The notes beneath the pieces were generated by a model. That model was not told the origin of the DNA and ran no database searches. It was given only the letters and a program-made list of their open reading frames with translations. Shown here piece after piece: positions 51,840-62,600 of a DNA stretch of 64,000 nt. Position 1 is the first letter of the stretch. The number at the start of each line of letters is the position of its first letter. This DNA is from JBBRVW01 sp963784645 (GTDB lineage Bacteria; Actinomycetota; Actinomycetes; JACCUZ01): assembly GCA_963784645.1 (NCBI GenBank), contig CAWARY010000011.1, positions 124,001 through 188,000 on the forward strand, given 5' to 3'. The translations under genes were made by a program, and so were the position numbers.

Positions 51840-53075
51840 ATGTCCGAGCCGTACGACCACCTGATCGAGGCCTATGCGCGGCTGGTGGTGCGGGTCGGCG
51901 TCAACGTCCAGCCCGGACAGCGGGTCGTCATCCGCGGGATGGTCGAGCACGCGCCGGTGGTGCGCGCGCTCACGACGGAGTGCTACCGCGTCGGCGCCAG
52001 CAAGGTGACGGTGGAGTACGGCGACCAGCACGTCGCCCGTGCCGCGGCCGAGCTGCAGCCGGAGGAGATGCTCGGGACGTCGCTGCCGCACGAGCTGGAG
52101 GGCGTCCGGGCCTGGAAGGAGGACCGGCCGGCGCTCATCTCGCTGACCGGCAACCCCAACCCGACGATGATGGAGGGCCTCGACCCCGACCGGCTGGTGA
52201 AGATGCAGCCAGTGGAGATGATGCGCGAGGTCATGCCGATCGTCGCGACCAACACGGTCGCGTGGACGGTCGTGGGCGCACCGAACCCGGGCTGGGCGCA
52301 GAGCGTGCTCGGCACGCCGGACGTGGCGCGGCTCTGGGAGGCCGTAGCGATCGCGACCCGGCTGCACGACGCCGACCCGGTGCAGTCCTGGCGCGACCAC
52401 ATCGCCAAGCTCCAGCTGCGGCGGGACATGCTCAACTCCCGCCGGTTCGACCGGATCCGCTACCGGGGACCCGGCACCGACCTCACCGTCGGCCTGCCCC
52501 CCACGGCGCGCTGGATGGGTGGCTCGACCACGAACGCCGACGGCACCGAGTTCGTCCCGAACCTGCCCACCGAGGAGGTCTTCATCTCCCCGGACTGGCG
52601 GCGCGCCGACGGTTTCGCGCGCACCACGGCACCGTTCTACGTGCCCGGGCTCAACGTGCTCGTCGAGGGGCTCGAGCTCGAGCTCGCCGACGGCACCGTC
52701 AAGGGCGCCAGGGCGACCCGCGGCGAGGACGTCGTGCAGAAGCAGATGGACAGCGTCCCCAACGCCCGGCACCTCGGTGAGGTCGCGATCGTCGACGGCG
52801 ACTCCGCGGTGCGCCGCACCAACCTGACCTACGGCGACATGCTCTACGACGAGAACATCGGCTCGCACGTGGCGTGGGGCTCCGGTTTCCCGGTCGGGTT
52901 CGAGCGCGGTCTGGAGATGAGTGTGGACGAGCTGCGCGAGGCGGGCATGAACTCCTCGCCCACCCACGTCGACGTGGTCGTCGGCAGCCCCGAGGTCGAG
53001 ATCGACGGCATCCAGGCCGACGGCACCACGGTCCCCCTGACCCGCGGTGACGTGTTCGTCCTCGCCGAGGCCTGA
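51840..53075 (+). CDS. M29-family aminopeptidase
   Basis: A 411-residue M29 metallopeptidase (AmpS/PepS type). Features: GVNVQPGQRVVIRG near the start; NLPTEEVFISPDWRRADG with the metal Glu; ERGLEMSVDEL; and the acidic/His region THVDVVVGSPEVEIDG near the end. It removes N-terminal residues from peptides. GGGAGAC precedes the ATG. A palindrome and possible promoter lie upstream; the NUDIX gene follows after four bases. Confidence 0.9.
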   Translation: MSEPYDHLIEAYARLVVRVGVNVQPGQRVVIRGMVEHAPVVRALTTECYRVGASKVTVEYGDQHVARAAAELQPEEMLGTSLPHELEGVRAWKEDRPALISLTGNPNPTMMEGLDPDRLVKMQPVEMMREVMPIVATNTVAWTVVGAPNPGWAQSVLGTPDVARLWEAVAIATRLHDADPVQSWRDHIAKLQLRRDMLNSRRFDRIRYRGPGTDLTVGLPPTARWMGGSTTNADGTEFVPNLPTEEVFISPDWRRADGFARTTAPFYVPGLNVLVEGLELELADGTVKGARATRGEDVVQKQMDSVPNARHLGEVAIVDGDSAVRRTNLTYGDMLYDENIGSHVAWGSGFPVGFERGLEMSVDELREAGMNSSPTHVDVVVGSPEVEIDGIQADGTTVPLTRGDVFVLAEA

Positions 53076-53079
53076 GCCG

Positions 53080-53571
53080 GTGGGTGTCGACCCGACCCCC
53101 ACCGAGGTCGACGCGTCGTTCTGGGCGTTGCTGCCGCGCAAGAGAGTGGGTGCCGGGGTCGTGCCGGTCGACGACGCCGGCCGGGTGCTGCTGGTCGAGC
53201 CCGCCTACAAGCCCGGCTGGGAGGTGCCCGGCGGCCTGGTCGAGCCGGGCGAGGCACCCCGCGCGGCTGCGCAGCGCGAGGTGCGCGAGGAGCTCGGTCT
53301 CGACGTGGTCGTCGGGCGGCTGGTCGTCGTCGACTGGCAACCGCCCGGCCGCCGCCCGGACGACGGGCTGATGCTGCTGTACGCGTGCGAGAGCGTCGGC
53401 AGCGAGCGGATCGTGCTGCAGGAGTCCGAGCTGCGCTCGTGGCGCTGGTGCGATTCGGACGAGGTGGCCGCGCGGACGACGCCGTTCATGGCCCGCCGCC
53501 TGGCGGCCGCTGTGGCGGCGATCGGCAGCGGCGCGACGGTCGAGCTGGAGGACGGCTACCCGGTCGGCTGA
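53080..53571 (+). CDS. NUDIX hydrolase
   Basis: A 163-residue NUDIX protein with the complete Nudix box GGLVEPGEAPRAAAQREVRE followed by ELGLDV, which binds the metal for hydrolysis of nucleoside-diphosphate compounds. Substrate not predictable. The GTG at 53080 lies four bases after the aminopeptidase stop, so the two are co-transcribed. A start at 53047 inside the previous gene is possible but less likely. Confidence 0.9.
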   Translation: MGVDPTPTEVDASFWALLPRKRVGAGVVPVDDAGRVLLVEPAYKPGWEVPGGLVEPGEAPRAAAQREVREELGLDVVVGRLVVVDWQPPGRRPDDGLMLLYACESVGSERIVLQESELRSWRWCDSDEVAARTTPFMARRLAAAVAAIGSGATVELEDGYPVG

Positions 53572-53625
53572 GCGGCGACGATGACGAGCCGCTCGGCGGT
53601 GGCTGAGGTCAGGTCCACGGCGCCT

Positions 53626-53653
53626 GGACGGCGGTGCGGTGATCCCGCCGTCC
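53626..53653. terminator. Hairpin between convergent NUDIX and desaturase genes
   Basis: A 9-bp stem, GGACGGCGG (53626-53634) with CCGCCGTCC (53645-53653). A further GGACGGCGG at 53660-53668 can pair with the same right arm, so alternative hairpins exist; either would work in both directions. Confidence 0.65.
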
Positions 53654-53747
53654 GGCGCGCGGACGGCGGTCCGTCCGGCGTCGTCCTCTCGGGCGCTCTG
53701 AGCTCGACGTCCACACCTCGCTGAGCCACCAGGAATCTGCTGCAGAG

Positions 53748-54770
53748 TCAGGCGCGGCCGACGGCGTCGAGGTGACCGAGAGCCTGGCGGTACGACGCGA
53801 CCAGTCCGCACTCGACGTAGCGGATCCCGCGTTCCGCGCAGAACGCGCGCACCAGCGGCTGGGCCCGGCGCAGCGACGGCCGCGGCATGCTCGGGAAGAG
53901 GTGGTGCTCGACCTGGTAGTTCAGCCCGCCCAGCGCCAGGTCGACCGCCGGGTTGCCCTTGACGTCGCGGGAGGTGAGCACCTGACGGCGCAGGAAGTCC
54001 CAGTTGTCCCCGGGCCGCTCGATGGGCATCCCCTTGTGGTTGGGGGCGAACGACAGCCCCATGTAGAGGCCGAAGACCGCCTGCTGCAGCGCCACGAAGG
54101 CCAGCGCCTGCCACAGCGGCAGGACCAGCGCCACCACCGCGACGTAGGCCGTCACGTGCAGCAGGAGCAGCCCGCCCTCGAGCCACCGGCCGCGTACGGT
54201 GCGCGAGCGCAGCGCGCGGAAGCTCGCGACGTGCAGGTGCAGCCCCTCGAGCAGCAGCATGGGCAGGAAGAGGTACGCCTGCACGGACGTGAGGGCGCCC
54301 ACCAGGCCGCGCCGGCCACCGCGCTGGGTCGCATCGAACACCAGGGCGCCGGACCGCACGTCGGGGTCGCGTTCGAGATCGTTGGGGTGGGCGTGGTGCC
54401 GGTTGTGCTTGTCCATCCACCAGCCGTAGCTCAGGCCGATCCCGGCGTTGCCCGCCAGCACCCCGAACGCGTACGCCGCGCCTCGCGACCGGAACACCTG
54501 CTTGTGGCCGACGTCGTGGCCGAGGAAGCCGAGCTGGGTGAACATCACCCCGAGGAAGACCGCGGTGAGCAGCTGCCACCAGCTCGGGCCGACGACGACG
54601 AGCACGGCCCAGCCGGCGCCGAGCAGCAGCACCACGGAGGCGGTCATCGAGACGTAGTAGCCGGGCCGGCGGTGCATCAGCCCGGCCGCCTTGACCCGTC
54701 GGGAGAGCTCGGCGTAGTCGCTGCCCGGCGTCGGGGTGGTCGGGGTCGCAGTCGTGAGAGGTGCCGTCAT
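53748..54770 (-). CDS. Membrane fatty-acid desaturase
   Basis: A 340-residue di-iron desaturase. The three histidine boxes are GHDVGH (about 87-92), HNRHH (about 122-126) and QVEHH (about 283-287), with paired transmembrane helices between. It introduces double bonds into acyl chains, using oxygen and an electron donor. The QVEHH third box, starting with Gln, is typical of front-end or acyl-lipid type enzymes. A candidate iron box lies 62-80 bp upstream. Confidence 0.93.
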   Translation of the reverse strand: MTAPLTTATPTTPTPGSDYAELSRRVKAAGLMHRRPGYYVSMTASVVLLLGAGWAVLVVVGPSWWQLLTAVFLGVMFTQLGFLGHDVGHKQVFRSRGAAYAFGVLAGNAGIGLSYGWWMDKHNRHHAHPNDLERDPDVRSGALVFDATQRGGRRGLVGALTSVQAYLFLPMLLLEGLHLHVASFRALRSRTVRGRWLEGGLLLLHVTAYVAVVALVLPLWQALAFVALQQAVFGLYMGLSFAPNHKGMPIERPGDNWDFLRRQVLTSRDVKGNPAVDLALGGLNYQVEHHLFPSMPRPSLRRAQPLVRAFCAERGIRYVECGLVASYRQALGHLDAVGRA

Positions 54771-54831
54771 GGCGTGCCGCGTCTCTGGAGAGCCTGCGCG
54801 AGATCGCCGGGTCCGGGACGGCCGCGAATGA

Positions 54832-54850
54832 TGAGGTGAGCCTAGCCGCC
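54832..54850. promoter_or_regulatory. Candidate DtxR/IdeR iron box upstream of the desaturase gene
   Basis: TGAGGTGAGCCTAGCCGCC matches the DtxR/IdeR consensus TTAGGTTAGSCTAACCTAA at about 13 of 19 positions; leftward it reads TAGGCTCACCT in the centre. It sits ahead of the desaturase, a di-iron enzyme, so iron control is plausible. TAGGCT on that strand could also be the -10. Confidence 0.45.
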
Positions 54851-54872
54851 CTGGGACGGTCGAAACGTGCGG

Positions 54873-55577
54873 CTAGCGACCTGAGGCCACGGACTCGAGC
54901 GGGCGCACCCAGGTGGCCTCGCCGGCGTCGAGGTGCAGCTCGGCGTCGCACTCCGCCGCGGCGTCCGGGTCGTGGGTGGCGAGCACCACCGCCGCGCCCC
55001 GGTCGGCCTCGGCGCGCAGCAGCGCGACCACCTTGGCCCGGTTGACGGCGTCGAGCTCGCTGGTGGGCTCGTCGGCCAGCACGACGGCGCCCTGCTGGGC
55101 CAGCCCGCGTGCGACCGCGACCCGCTGCTGCTGACCGCCGGAGAGCTCCTCGATGAGCTGGTTCCCGGCGGCGCCCAGACCCACCGACTCCAGGGCGGCG
55201 GCCGCGCGCGGTCCCGCGTCCTTCGCCGCGACGCCACCGGCGAGCAGCGGCACGACGACGTTCTCGGTGGCCGTGAGCACGCTGGCCAGTGCGTTGTCCT
55301 GGGGGATGAGCACGACGCCGACGGCGCTGGTGTGGTCGCGGTCGCGTGGCACCTCGCCCGCCACCAGCACCTCGCCGCGCTGCGGGCGGACCAGCCCGGC
55401 CAGCACCCACAGCAGGGTGGTCTTGCCCGCGCCGGACGGGCCGGTGACCGCGACCATCCGGCCCGGCACGGCCCGCAGGTCGACGCCGGCCAGCACCTCG
55501 TGGCCGTCGTAGCCGACGTGGACGTCGCGGGCGATGATCTCGACCGGTGCCGTCGGCGTGGCCGCCTCGGTGCTCAT
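54873..55577 (-). CDS. ABC transporter ATP-binding protein A
   Basis: A 234-residue ATPase. Walker A GPSGAGKTT, Q-loop IPQDNA, signature LSGGQQQRV, Walker B VVLADEPTSELD, and H-loop ATHD. It belongs to the LolD/MacB-like group that works with FtsX-type permeases. Its ATG overlaps the stop of the second ATPase (ATGA), and the unit continues upstream into two large permeases. Confidence 0.93.
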   Translation of the reverse strand: MSTEAATPTAPVEIIARDVHVGYDGHEVLAGVDLRAVPGRMVAVTGPSGAGKTTLLWVLAGLVRPQRGEVLVAGEVPRDRDHTSAVGVVLIPQDNALASVLTATENVVVPLLAGGVAAKDAGPRAAAALESVGLGAAGNQLIEELSGGQQQRVAVARGLAQQGAVVLADEPTSELDAVNRAKVVALLRAEADRGAAVVLATHDPDAAAECDAELHLDAGEATWVRPLESVASGR

Positions 55578-56440
55578 GCCACCGTCCCCTCGTCGGCGTC
55601 GGTGCGGTCCAGCCGGACGGCGGACTCGTCGACGATCGTGACACGCAGCAGCGACCCGGGCGGGACCCGCTCGAGGACGTCGGGGGGCAGGGTGAGCGAG
55701 CCGTCGCGCCCGACGACGGCGTACTCCTCGCCTCGCCGGCCCTCCGCCCCTACCCGGCCGTCGCGGATGGTGACGGTGCGCGGCAGTCGCTCGGCGACGT
55801 CGGGGTCGTGGGTGACCGCGACGACGGTGGTGCCGAGGTCGCGGTTGATGTCGATGACCGCCGTGAGGACCTCGTCGCGGCCCTCGTGGTCGAGCTGGCT
55901 GGTGGGCTCGTCGAGCAGCAGCAGCCCCGGCCGGGCGGCGAGGCCCACGCCGACCGCGAGTCGCTGGCGCTGGCCGGGCGAGAGGTGGGTGAGCGGCGTG
56001 CGCGCGTGGTCGGCCAGGCCCACCAGGTCGAGCACCTCGTGCGGCTCGAGCAGCAGCACGGCGTCGGTGCCGTTCGCGAGCCGGCGCGCGCCGCGCTGGG
56101 CGAACCGGACGTTGTCGACGGGGTTGGCGTAGGGCAGCAGGTTGCGCATCGCGCCCTGCAGCACCACGCCCACGTCGCCGGCGCGCATGCGGGCCAGCCC
56201 GCGCTCGTCCATCCGGGCGATCTCGTGCGACCCGACCGTCAGCCGCCCCGCCGACGGTCGCAGCAGGCCGGCGAACAGGTTGAGCAGCGTCGACTTACCG
56301 GAGCCGGACGGCCCGAGCAGGCCGACGACCTCGCCGGCCGCGACGTCGAGGTCGACCCCGGAGAGCGCGACCACGTCGTTGCCCTCGAGCCGGTAGATGT
56401 GCACCAGCCCGTGGGCGGACACCGGGATGCCGCCGCTCAC
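55574..56440 (-). CDS. ABC transporter ATP-binding protein B
   Basis: A 288-residue ATPase. Walker A GPSGSGKST, signature LSPGQRQRL, Walker B LLLLDEPTSQLD, H-loop VTHD. After the ATPase core (about 225) it has an extra C-terminal region (LTLPPDVLERVPPGSLLRVTI) not found in protein A. GGAGG lies eight bases before the GTG at 56440. Two different ATPases may form a heterodimer driving the paired permeases. Confidence 0.92.
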   Translation of the reverse strand: MSGGIPVSAHGLVHIYRLEGNDVVALSGVDLDVAAGEVVGLLGPSGSGKSTLLNLFAGLLRPSAGRLTVGSHEIARMDERGLARMRAGDVGVVLQGAMRNLLPYANPVDNVRFAQRGARRLANGTDAVLLLEPHEVLDLVGLADHARTPLTHLSPGQRQRLAVGVGLAARPGLLLLDEPTSQLDHEGRDEVLTAVIDINRDLGTTVVAVTHDPDVAERLPRTVTIRDGRVGAEGRRGEEYAVVGRDGSLTLPPDVLERVPPGSLLRVTIVDESAVRLDRTDADEGTVA

Positions 56441-56465
56441 GTCGTGGCCTCCGTCGTGAGGTGGG

Positions 56466-59400
56466 TCATCGGACTCCTTCCCGCAGGCGGTCGGGGCGAC
56501 CGCTGCGCAGCTGCAGCACGGCGACGGCCAGGCCGACGCCGACGAGGAGCAGGCCGAGACCGCCGACAGCGGCCCAGGCTGTCGGCGCGTCCGGGACGTA
56601 GCGCACCTCGACGAAAGCGGACGGGTCGTCGAACTGCGGAAGGGCCGGCAGCACGACCCAGGTGGCCACGAGCGCGGCGACGGCGCCGCAGGCGAGGGCG
56701 ACCAGGACGGTGCCGACGTTCTCGCGCAGCAGCAGCGCCCGCACCGTACGGCGACGCACGCCGACCACGCGCAGGGCGGCCACCTCGTAGGCCCGCTGGC
56801 GCCGGCCGACGTACGCGGCGACCAGCAGCGCCCCGACGGCGACCACGACGGCGGCGCCGCCGCACACCAGCAGCAGGCGCAGGGCCAGCACCGCACCGTC
56901 GCCGGCGTAGACACGCTCGAGCCCGCCGCGGGTCTCGCGTCGCAGGACGGTGACGTCGTCCTGCTTCAGCGACCGGCGCAGCGCCGCCTCGGCGCGCGGG
57001 TCGTCGCGGGACAGCCACACCTCCCGGTCGCCCAGGGCGGCGTCCTCGTCGAGGCGCAGCGCGAGGTCGAGGTCGACCAGGGCGGCGTCCCGGCCGAGCC
57101 GCGGGACGTACGCCGTGGGGTGCGTGGTGCTGTAGCGCGTGGCGGTGCCGTCGAGCCCGGTCGTGGTCTCGACGGGCAGGGTGCCGCTGTCGGGAGCGGC
57201 GGCGCCGACCGCGCCGCCGACGTACGCCGGCAGCGGCTCCGGCGAGTCGCCCCGGACGATCTCGGCGAACGGGCCGCCGGGCGCGCGCAGGGTGACGGCG
57301 AGGCCGCCGGCCCCCGGCGTCAGCCGCAGCTGGGGCCCGCCGACGGTGGGGGCGCCGGGCCGCCAGGCGCCGGCCGCGCCGAAGGTGCCCGGCAGGTCGG
57401 CCGGCGCGCCCCCGGGCGGTGCCAGGGCGAGCGACCTGAGGACCAGCTCGGCGGTGGCGCTCTCGATGTCCGTGCCGGGGTGGTCGACAGCGAGCGAGAC
57501 CAGCCGGCAGCCGTCTGCGGTGCAGCCGGCCGGTAGGTCGACCGCATAGGTCCGGGCTCCGCGCCGCAACGTCCCGAGGTCCACCCGCTCGACGGTGCCG
57601 CCCTCGTCGACCTCCGCGGTGAGGCGCAGCGGTGACGGCGAGGCGACCGATCGCACGTCGACGCCGACCACCAGCCGGCCGGCCCCGAGGCGGACCGGCG
57701 GGGGCAGGTCGGGGCGCAGCACCCCTGCGACCGGGTCGTCCGGCCGGGCCCCGGGCGCGCCCCAGTCGAGGATGCTGTCGGCGCGCGCGGAGTCGACGGC
57801 GAGCAGCTGCGCCTCCTGGCTGCTCGTGGTGACCTGTACCGCGGCCATCGCGTAGCGGCCTTCGGGATCGGCGGACCGGACGGCGTCGAGCAGCGCCCGG
57901 TGGCTCGGGGCCCGCACCTGGAGCACGACCTCGGCGCCGGTCTCGGCGCCGGCCCGCTCGTGGCGGTTGCGCTCGGCGACGGTCCACGCCTGGACGCCGA
58001 CGAGCAGCAGGCAGGTGGCCACCGCGAGGACGGAGGCGATCCGCGCTGTGCCGGGCCGCCGGGCGACGCCCGCCCAGCCGACCGCACCCGACGCGTGGCC
58101 GCGGTCGAGCGCGCGTGCCGTACGTCGCCGGGCGACCCGCACGAGGACGCGGGCGGCGAGCAGACCCCCGGCGACCGCGACCATCCCCGGAGCGAGCAGC
58201 GCCACCGGGCTGGGCCGGCTGCCGCGGTCGTTCACCAGCTGCACCACGCCGGCCACCGCCAGCACCAGGACCACGCCCTCGACCAGGCCGGCCCTGCGGC
58301 CCGCACGCCGCGGCGGCACCCGGCGGAGCAGCTCGGAGACGGGGCGGTTGAGCACCTGCCGGGACGACAGCGCCGCGGTGACGACGCCGCCGAGGACGGT
58401 GCCGAGGACGGTGAGCAGGACGGTCCAGGTGAGCACCACCTGGGTGCCGGGCGCGAACACCCGGTGGGCGGCCCCGCGCACTGCCAGGTAGCCGACCACG
58501 GTGCCGAGCGGTGCGGCGACGAGAAGCAGCAGGAGCACCTCGGCCAGCCCGAACCGCCGGGTCTGCCGGGCGCTGAGACCGCGCAGCTTCGCCAGGCCGA
58601 GCTCCGGTGAGCGCTCCTCGGTCGCCGAGCCCACGACGAGGAACAGCGTCCACCAGCTCAGCAGGACGAGCTGGGTGACCGCGAGCGGCGCGGCGATCCG
58701 GACCAGCTCGCGGCCGTCGTCGGCGCGGGCCAGGGCGGCCGGCAGCTGGGAGTAGGTCGTGAGCTGGTAGCGGGTGTTGACGTCGCCGAGACGCCGGATC
58801 TGCTGCCGCAGCGCGGTCGCGTCGTCGAGCCGGACCCGGCCGGGCAGCACCGGTACGTCGACGGAGTAGGTGGTGATCCCGGCGAGCCGGGCCCCGCCCG
58901 GCCCGACGAACACCGGATCCGCCGTGGGAGGTGCCTCGCCGAGTCCCCTCGGCGTCGACTGCGGGTAGTACGAGGAGAAGTACGGCCGGCCGGCCCAGTA
59001 CGGCGACTGCACCGTTACCGGGTCGAACGTGCCGACGACCGTGACGTCGAGCTGCGGCGGCCCGACGTCCTCGATGGTCGCCGAGCCCGGCAGCTCGATG
59101 TGCACGGCTTCGCCGAGCCGGGCGCCGATCAGGGCGAGGCTTCGCCGGGTGACGACGGCCTCGTCCGCGGCGGTGGGACACCGGCCGGCGGCCAGGGTGA
59201 AGCGTTCGCAGGCGCCCTCGCGCTCGACCACCTGGCCGACGACCTGCCCGCCCCGGAACGGGCCCGCGGTGGGGGAGTAGCTGCCCTTCCCGGAGTACGA
59301 CAGCCGGGGAACGCCGAACGCCGGGTGCGTGAGGACCTGGTGCATCTTGTCGACCTCGAAGGACCCGCTCTGCGCGGCACCGAAGCCGACACCCGCGCCG

Positions 59401-59630
59401 GACTGCGGGACCGACACCTGCACCGAGAGCGTGAACGCGTCGGCGCGGCGCAGGGTGTCGCGGACGATCGACTCCTCCGCGGCCCGGGAGTACAGCGGCG
59501 CCACCACCGACGCTGCGCTGGCGACGGTGGCGAGGACGAGGACGATCAGCGCCGTGCTGCGGCGGAACCACAGGCCGGCGACCGCGAGCCGCAGGGTCGT
59601 TGCGCGCCCGCCCGCGGCCGGGCCGCTCAT
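56466..59630 (-). CDS. FtsX-like ABC permease, very large (1054 residues)
   Basis: A MacB/FtsX-type permease with a long extracytoplasmic domain. A first helix (about 18-40) is followed by a large soluble part, FtsX-type helices about 270-400 (TLFLVVGSATEERSPELGLAKLRGL is the FtsX core), a second soluble part, and a final FtsX block near 920-1040 (YEVAALRVVGVRRRTVRALLLREN). The two FtsX cores indicate an internally duplicated protein. It overlaps the next permease by ATGA. Confidence 0.88.
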   Translation of the reverse strand: MSGPAAGGRATTLRLAVAGLWFRRSTALIVLVLATVASAASVVAPLYSRAAEESIVRDTLRRADAFTLSVQVSVPQSGAGVGFGAAQSGSFEVDKMHQVLTHPAFGVPRLSYSGKGSYSPTAGPFRGGQVVGQVVEREGACERFTLAAGRCPTAADEAVVTRRSLALIGARLGEAVHIELPGSATIEDVGPPQLDVTVVGTFDPVTVQSPYWAGRPYFSSYYPQSTPRGLGEAPPTADPVFVGPGGARLAGITTYSVDVPVLPGRVRLDDATALRQQIRRLGDVNTRYQLTTYSQLPAALARADDGRELVRIAAPLAVTQLVLLSWWTLFLVVGSATEERSPELGLAKLRGLSARQTRRFGLAEVLLLLLVAAPLGTVVGYLAVRGAAHRVFAPGTQVVLTWTVLLTVLGTVLGGVVTAALSSRQVLNRPVSELLRRVPPRRAGRRAGLVEGVVLVLAVAGVVQLVNDRGSRPSPVALLAPGMVAVAGGLLAARVLVRVARRRTARALDRGHASGAVGWAGVARRPGTARIASVLAVATCLLLVGVQAWTVAERNRHERAGAETGAEVVLQVRAPSHRALLDAVRSADPEGRYAMAAVQVTTSSQEAQLLAVDSARADSILDWGAPGARPDDPVAGVLRPDLPPPVRLGAGRLVVGVDVRSVASPSPLRLTAEVDEGGTVERVDLGTLRRGARTYAVDLPAGCTADGCRLVSLAVDHPGTDIESATAELVLRSLALAPPGGAPADLPGTFGAAGAWRPGAPTVGGPQLRLTPGAGGLAVTLRAPGGPFAEIVRGDSPEPLPAYVGGAVGAAAPDSGTLPVETTTGLDGTATRYSTTHPTAYVPRLGRDAALVDLDLALRLDEDAALGDREVWLSRDDPRAEAALRRSLKQDDVTVLRRETRGGLERVYAGDGAVLALRLLLVCGGAAVVVAVGALLVAAYVGRRQRAYEVAALRVVGVRRRTVRALLLRENVGTVLVALACGAVAALVATWVVLPALPQFDDPSAFVEVRYVPDAPTAWAAVGGLGLLLVGVGLAVAVLQLRSGRPDRLREGVR

Positions 59631-62600
59631 CGGCCCTCCCGGAGCCGGGCGGGGACGGCCGAGGACGCCAGCGCCCGGCCGACGGCCACCGAGACGGCGC
59701 AGAGCAGGACGAGGGAGCCGGCGGCCGTCACGGCGACCGCCGCCCACGCCGGGTCGAGGACGAGCGGGGTGCTCCGGTCGGGCGTCGCGAACAGCGGGAT
59801 GTCGGGCAGTGCGGCCTGCGCCGCCACCAGCCCGAGCACCGTGCCGGCGACGACGCCGAGCACCGCGACGACGAGGTGCTCCCGCACCGAGGCGCGCCGG
59901 ACGGTCGAGGACGGCACCCCGACCAGCCGCAGGCCGGCCAGGTCGCGGGCCCGGCCGGCGCCCGACGTGGCGACGCCGACCACGAGCACGGCGGCGGCGA
60001 GGACCACGGCCACCACCCCGGCCAGGACCGCCAGGCGCAGCGCCAGCGCCGGGCCCTCGTCGGCGAACGCCGACACGTGGTCGCCGGTGGTGTCCCGCGA
60101 CAGCACCTGCAGCCCGTGGTCGTTCAGCTGCCGGCGCAGTCGCGCCTCGCGTACCGGGTCGTCGTCGGCCAGCCACACGGCGTACGACGTCTGGCCCGGG
60201 GCCAGGGACGGTCCGGCGGCGAGCGCCTCGAGGTCGACCAGCACCCCGCGCCCGCCGGTGCGGGGGACCTGCGGCAGCCGGCCGCGCACCGCGTAGGCGA
60301 TGTCGCTGGCCTGCAGGTCGGAGGCCGTCGCCAGCCGGGGCAGGCCGGGGAGGTTCGCAAGGCTCGGGACCTCGCCGGCGACCAGGGCCGGCGGGTTCAC
60401 CGGGTGGGTGCCGCGCTGCGCGACCAGTGGCGTCCCGAAGGAGTCGCCCTCGACGTGCAGCGACGGGCCCTCGCTGACGAACGCCTCGCCGAAGAAGTCC
60501 GGCCGCCAGGGCAGCGCCTGCCAGGCGTCGGCTGCCTTGTTGTCGAGGTCGACGGGCGTCAGGGCGCCAGCAGTGCCCGTGCGGAGGGCGTCGATGTCGA
60601 TAGACAGGTGGGCGTCGACGAAGTCGCCGAAGGTGCGCATGACCTGGACCTGGTCGAGCGCGCAGGCGGTGGTGCAGTCGACAGTGCCGGAATACGTGTG
60701 CCGGCGGCCGTCGGGAACGAGCCGGCCCAGACCAGCCCGGTGGATCACGCCGCGCGAGTCCGCCACGGCGAGGAAGAGTCGCATCGGTGCCAGGACAGGC
60801 TTGGGCACGCCCACTCCCGGGGGTGCGGCGCGCGCGGTGAAGCGTGCGTCCACCTCGACCGTCGTGCCCTGCACCCGCACCGGGTCGGGGAGGGGGGTGA
60901 CGAGGCTGCGCATCCCGGCCGGCGCGGACCGGGTGCCCCAGCGGGCGATGCGGGCGAACGCCGCCGGCTCGACGGCGGTCGTGCGCGGCCCGGCGGCGCT
61001 AGCCGACGACACCGTCGCCACGGGAGTGGCGTAGCGGCCGCGCGGGTCGATGTCGAGCAGCGCCCGGCGCAGGGCGAGCGAGCTGTCGGCGTCGACGTCC
61101 AGCACGACCGGGGCGCCGGCCGCGACCTCGGCGCGGACCTCGCGGTTGCGGCCCGACACGGTCCACGCGTCGACAGCGAAGACCAGGAGTGCGCACGCCA
61201 CGGTGATGATGGCGATCAGCCGGCGCAGCGCCGGCCGGCGCGCGACCTGGAGGCCGGCGAGCGCCCAGGGCAGCCGGCCGCCACGCAGGGCGGCCCGCGC
61301 CAGCGGACCGGCCGTGGGGATCGTCGCCTGCGCCAGCAGCAGGCCGCCGGCGATGGCAAGCAGTCCCGGCGCGAGCAGCGAGATGCCGCCGCCGGCACCG
61401 GAGAGCAGCGTGACCAGACCGGCGACCGCGGCGGCGGCCACGGCGCCCTCGACCAGACCGACCTGCAGGGTCGACGACCGCGGCGGAACCCGTCGCAGCA
61501 GGACGGTGAGCGGCTGCCGCAGCGTCGGCGTCCCGGCTGCCACGATCGCGAGCAGCCCCGCGGCGACCGACGCGACGGCCGCCAGCGCGACGGCCTCGCG
61601 TGCCTCGGGCCGGACGCCGGGCTCGAGCCACCAGTGGGCCGCGCCGTCGGCGACCAGCCAGCCCAGCCCGGTGCCGAGCACGCCGCCGGCGACCACCAGC
61701 ACGCCCAGCTCGCGGAGCAGCATGCCGCCGGCCCCGAGCACGCCGTGCCCGCGCAGCCGGGCCAGGGCGATCTCGGGACGGCGCTGCTCGGTCGCGGCGG
61801 CGCAGACGAACGCGAGAACCACGATGCCGAGCACGGCGAGCTGGACGGCAAGCAGTGGGATGACCGTCCGGGCCTGGTCCCGCTGGCCGTTCGTCGACTC
61901 GAGCAGCGCGTTGATCGGGCTGGCGGCGGAACCGCCGAGGGTGCGGACCTGGTCGTCGACCTCCTTCGTGACGGCCTGCACCCGGGGGAGGTCGTCGAGG
62001 GTGAGCCGGGCCGCGTGCAGCGGGACGTCCAGGTGGGTGCGCAGCCCCGGCCACGGCTGGGCCGCCAGGGTCGCCCAGGGCGTGAAGACGTCGTCGACCG
62101 TGCGGACGACCGTGGCGTCCTGGGTCGGCCGCGCCGTCACCGGCGGCCGCGCGCGCCCGGCCCAGTAGCGGCTGGTCGCGTCGAGCGGCCCGTAGGTACC
62201 GACCACCGTGACCTGGCTGCTCACCCCGCCGGCCGCCGGGTCTCCCGAGCGCACCGGAAGGAGGTCGCCGGTCCGGACGCCCAGCACCCCGGTGGCGCGG
62301 ACGCTCACCAGGGCCTCACCCGCCGTGCGTGGGCAGCGGCCGTCGACGACGTCGAGGTGTGCGCAGACACCGGCGCGGCTGGTGAGCCGGGCCCGGGCGG
62401 CGACCCCGGTCGGGCTGCGCAGCTCGACCTGGACGTCGGCGCCGCGCACCGCCGCGCCGAACTGCGGGGTCAGCTCGGGGCGGACCACCCGGAGCAGCTC
62501 GCCGGGCGGCGTCGGGTCGTCGGAGTCGTCGGTGACGACCAGGGTGCTGCTGGTCGCCGGGGCGTCGGCGACGACGTTGCGCACGACGGACTGCTCGACC

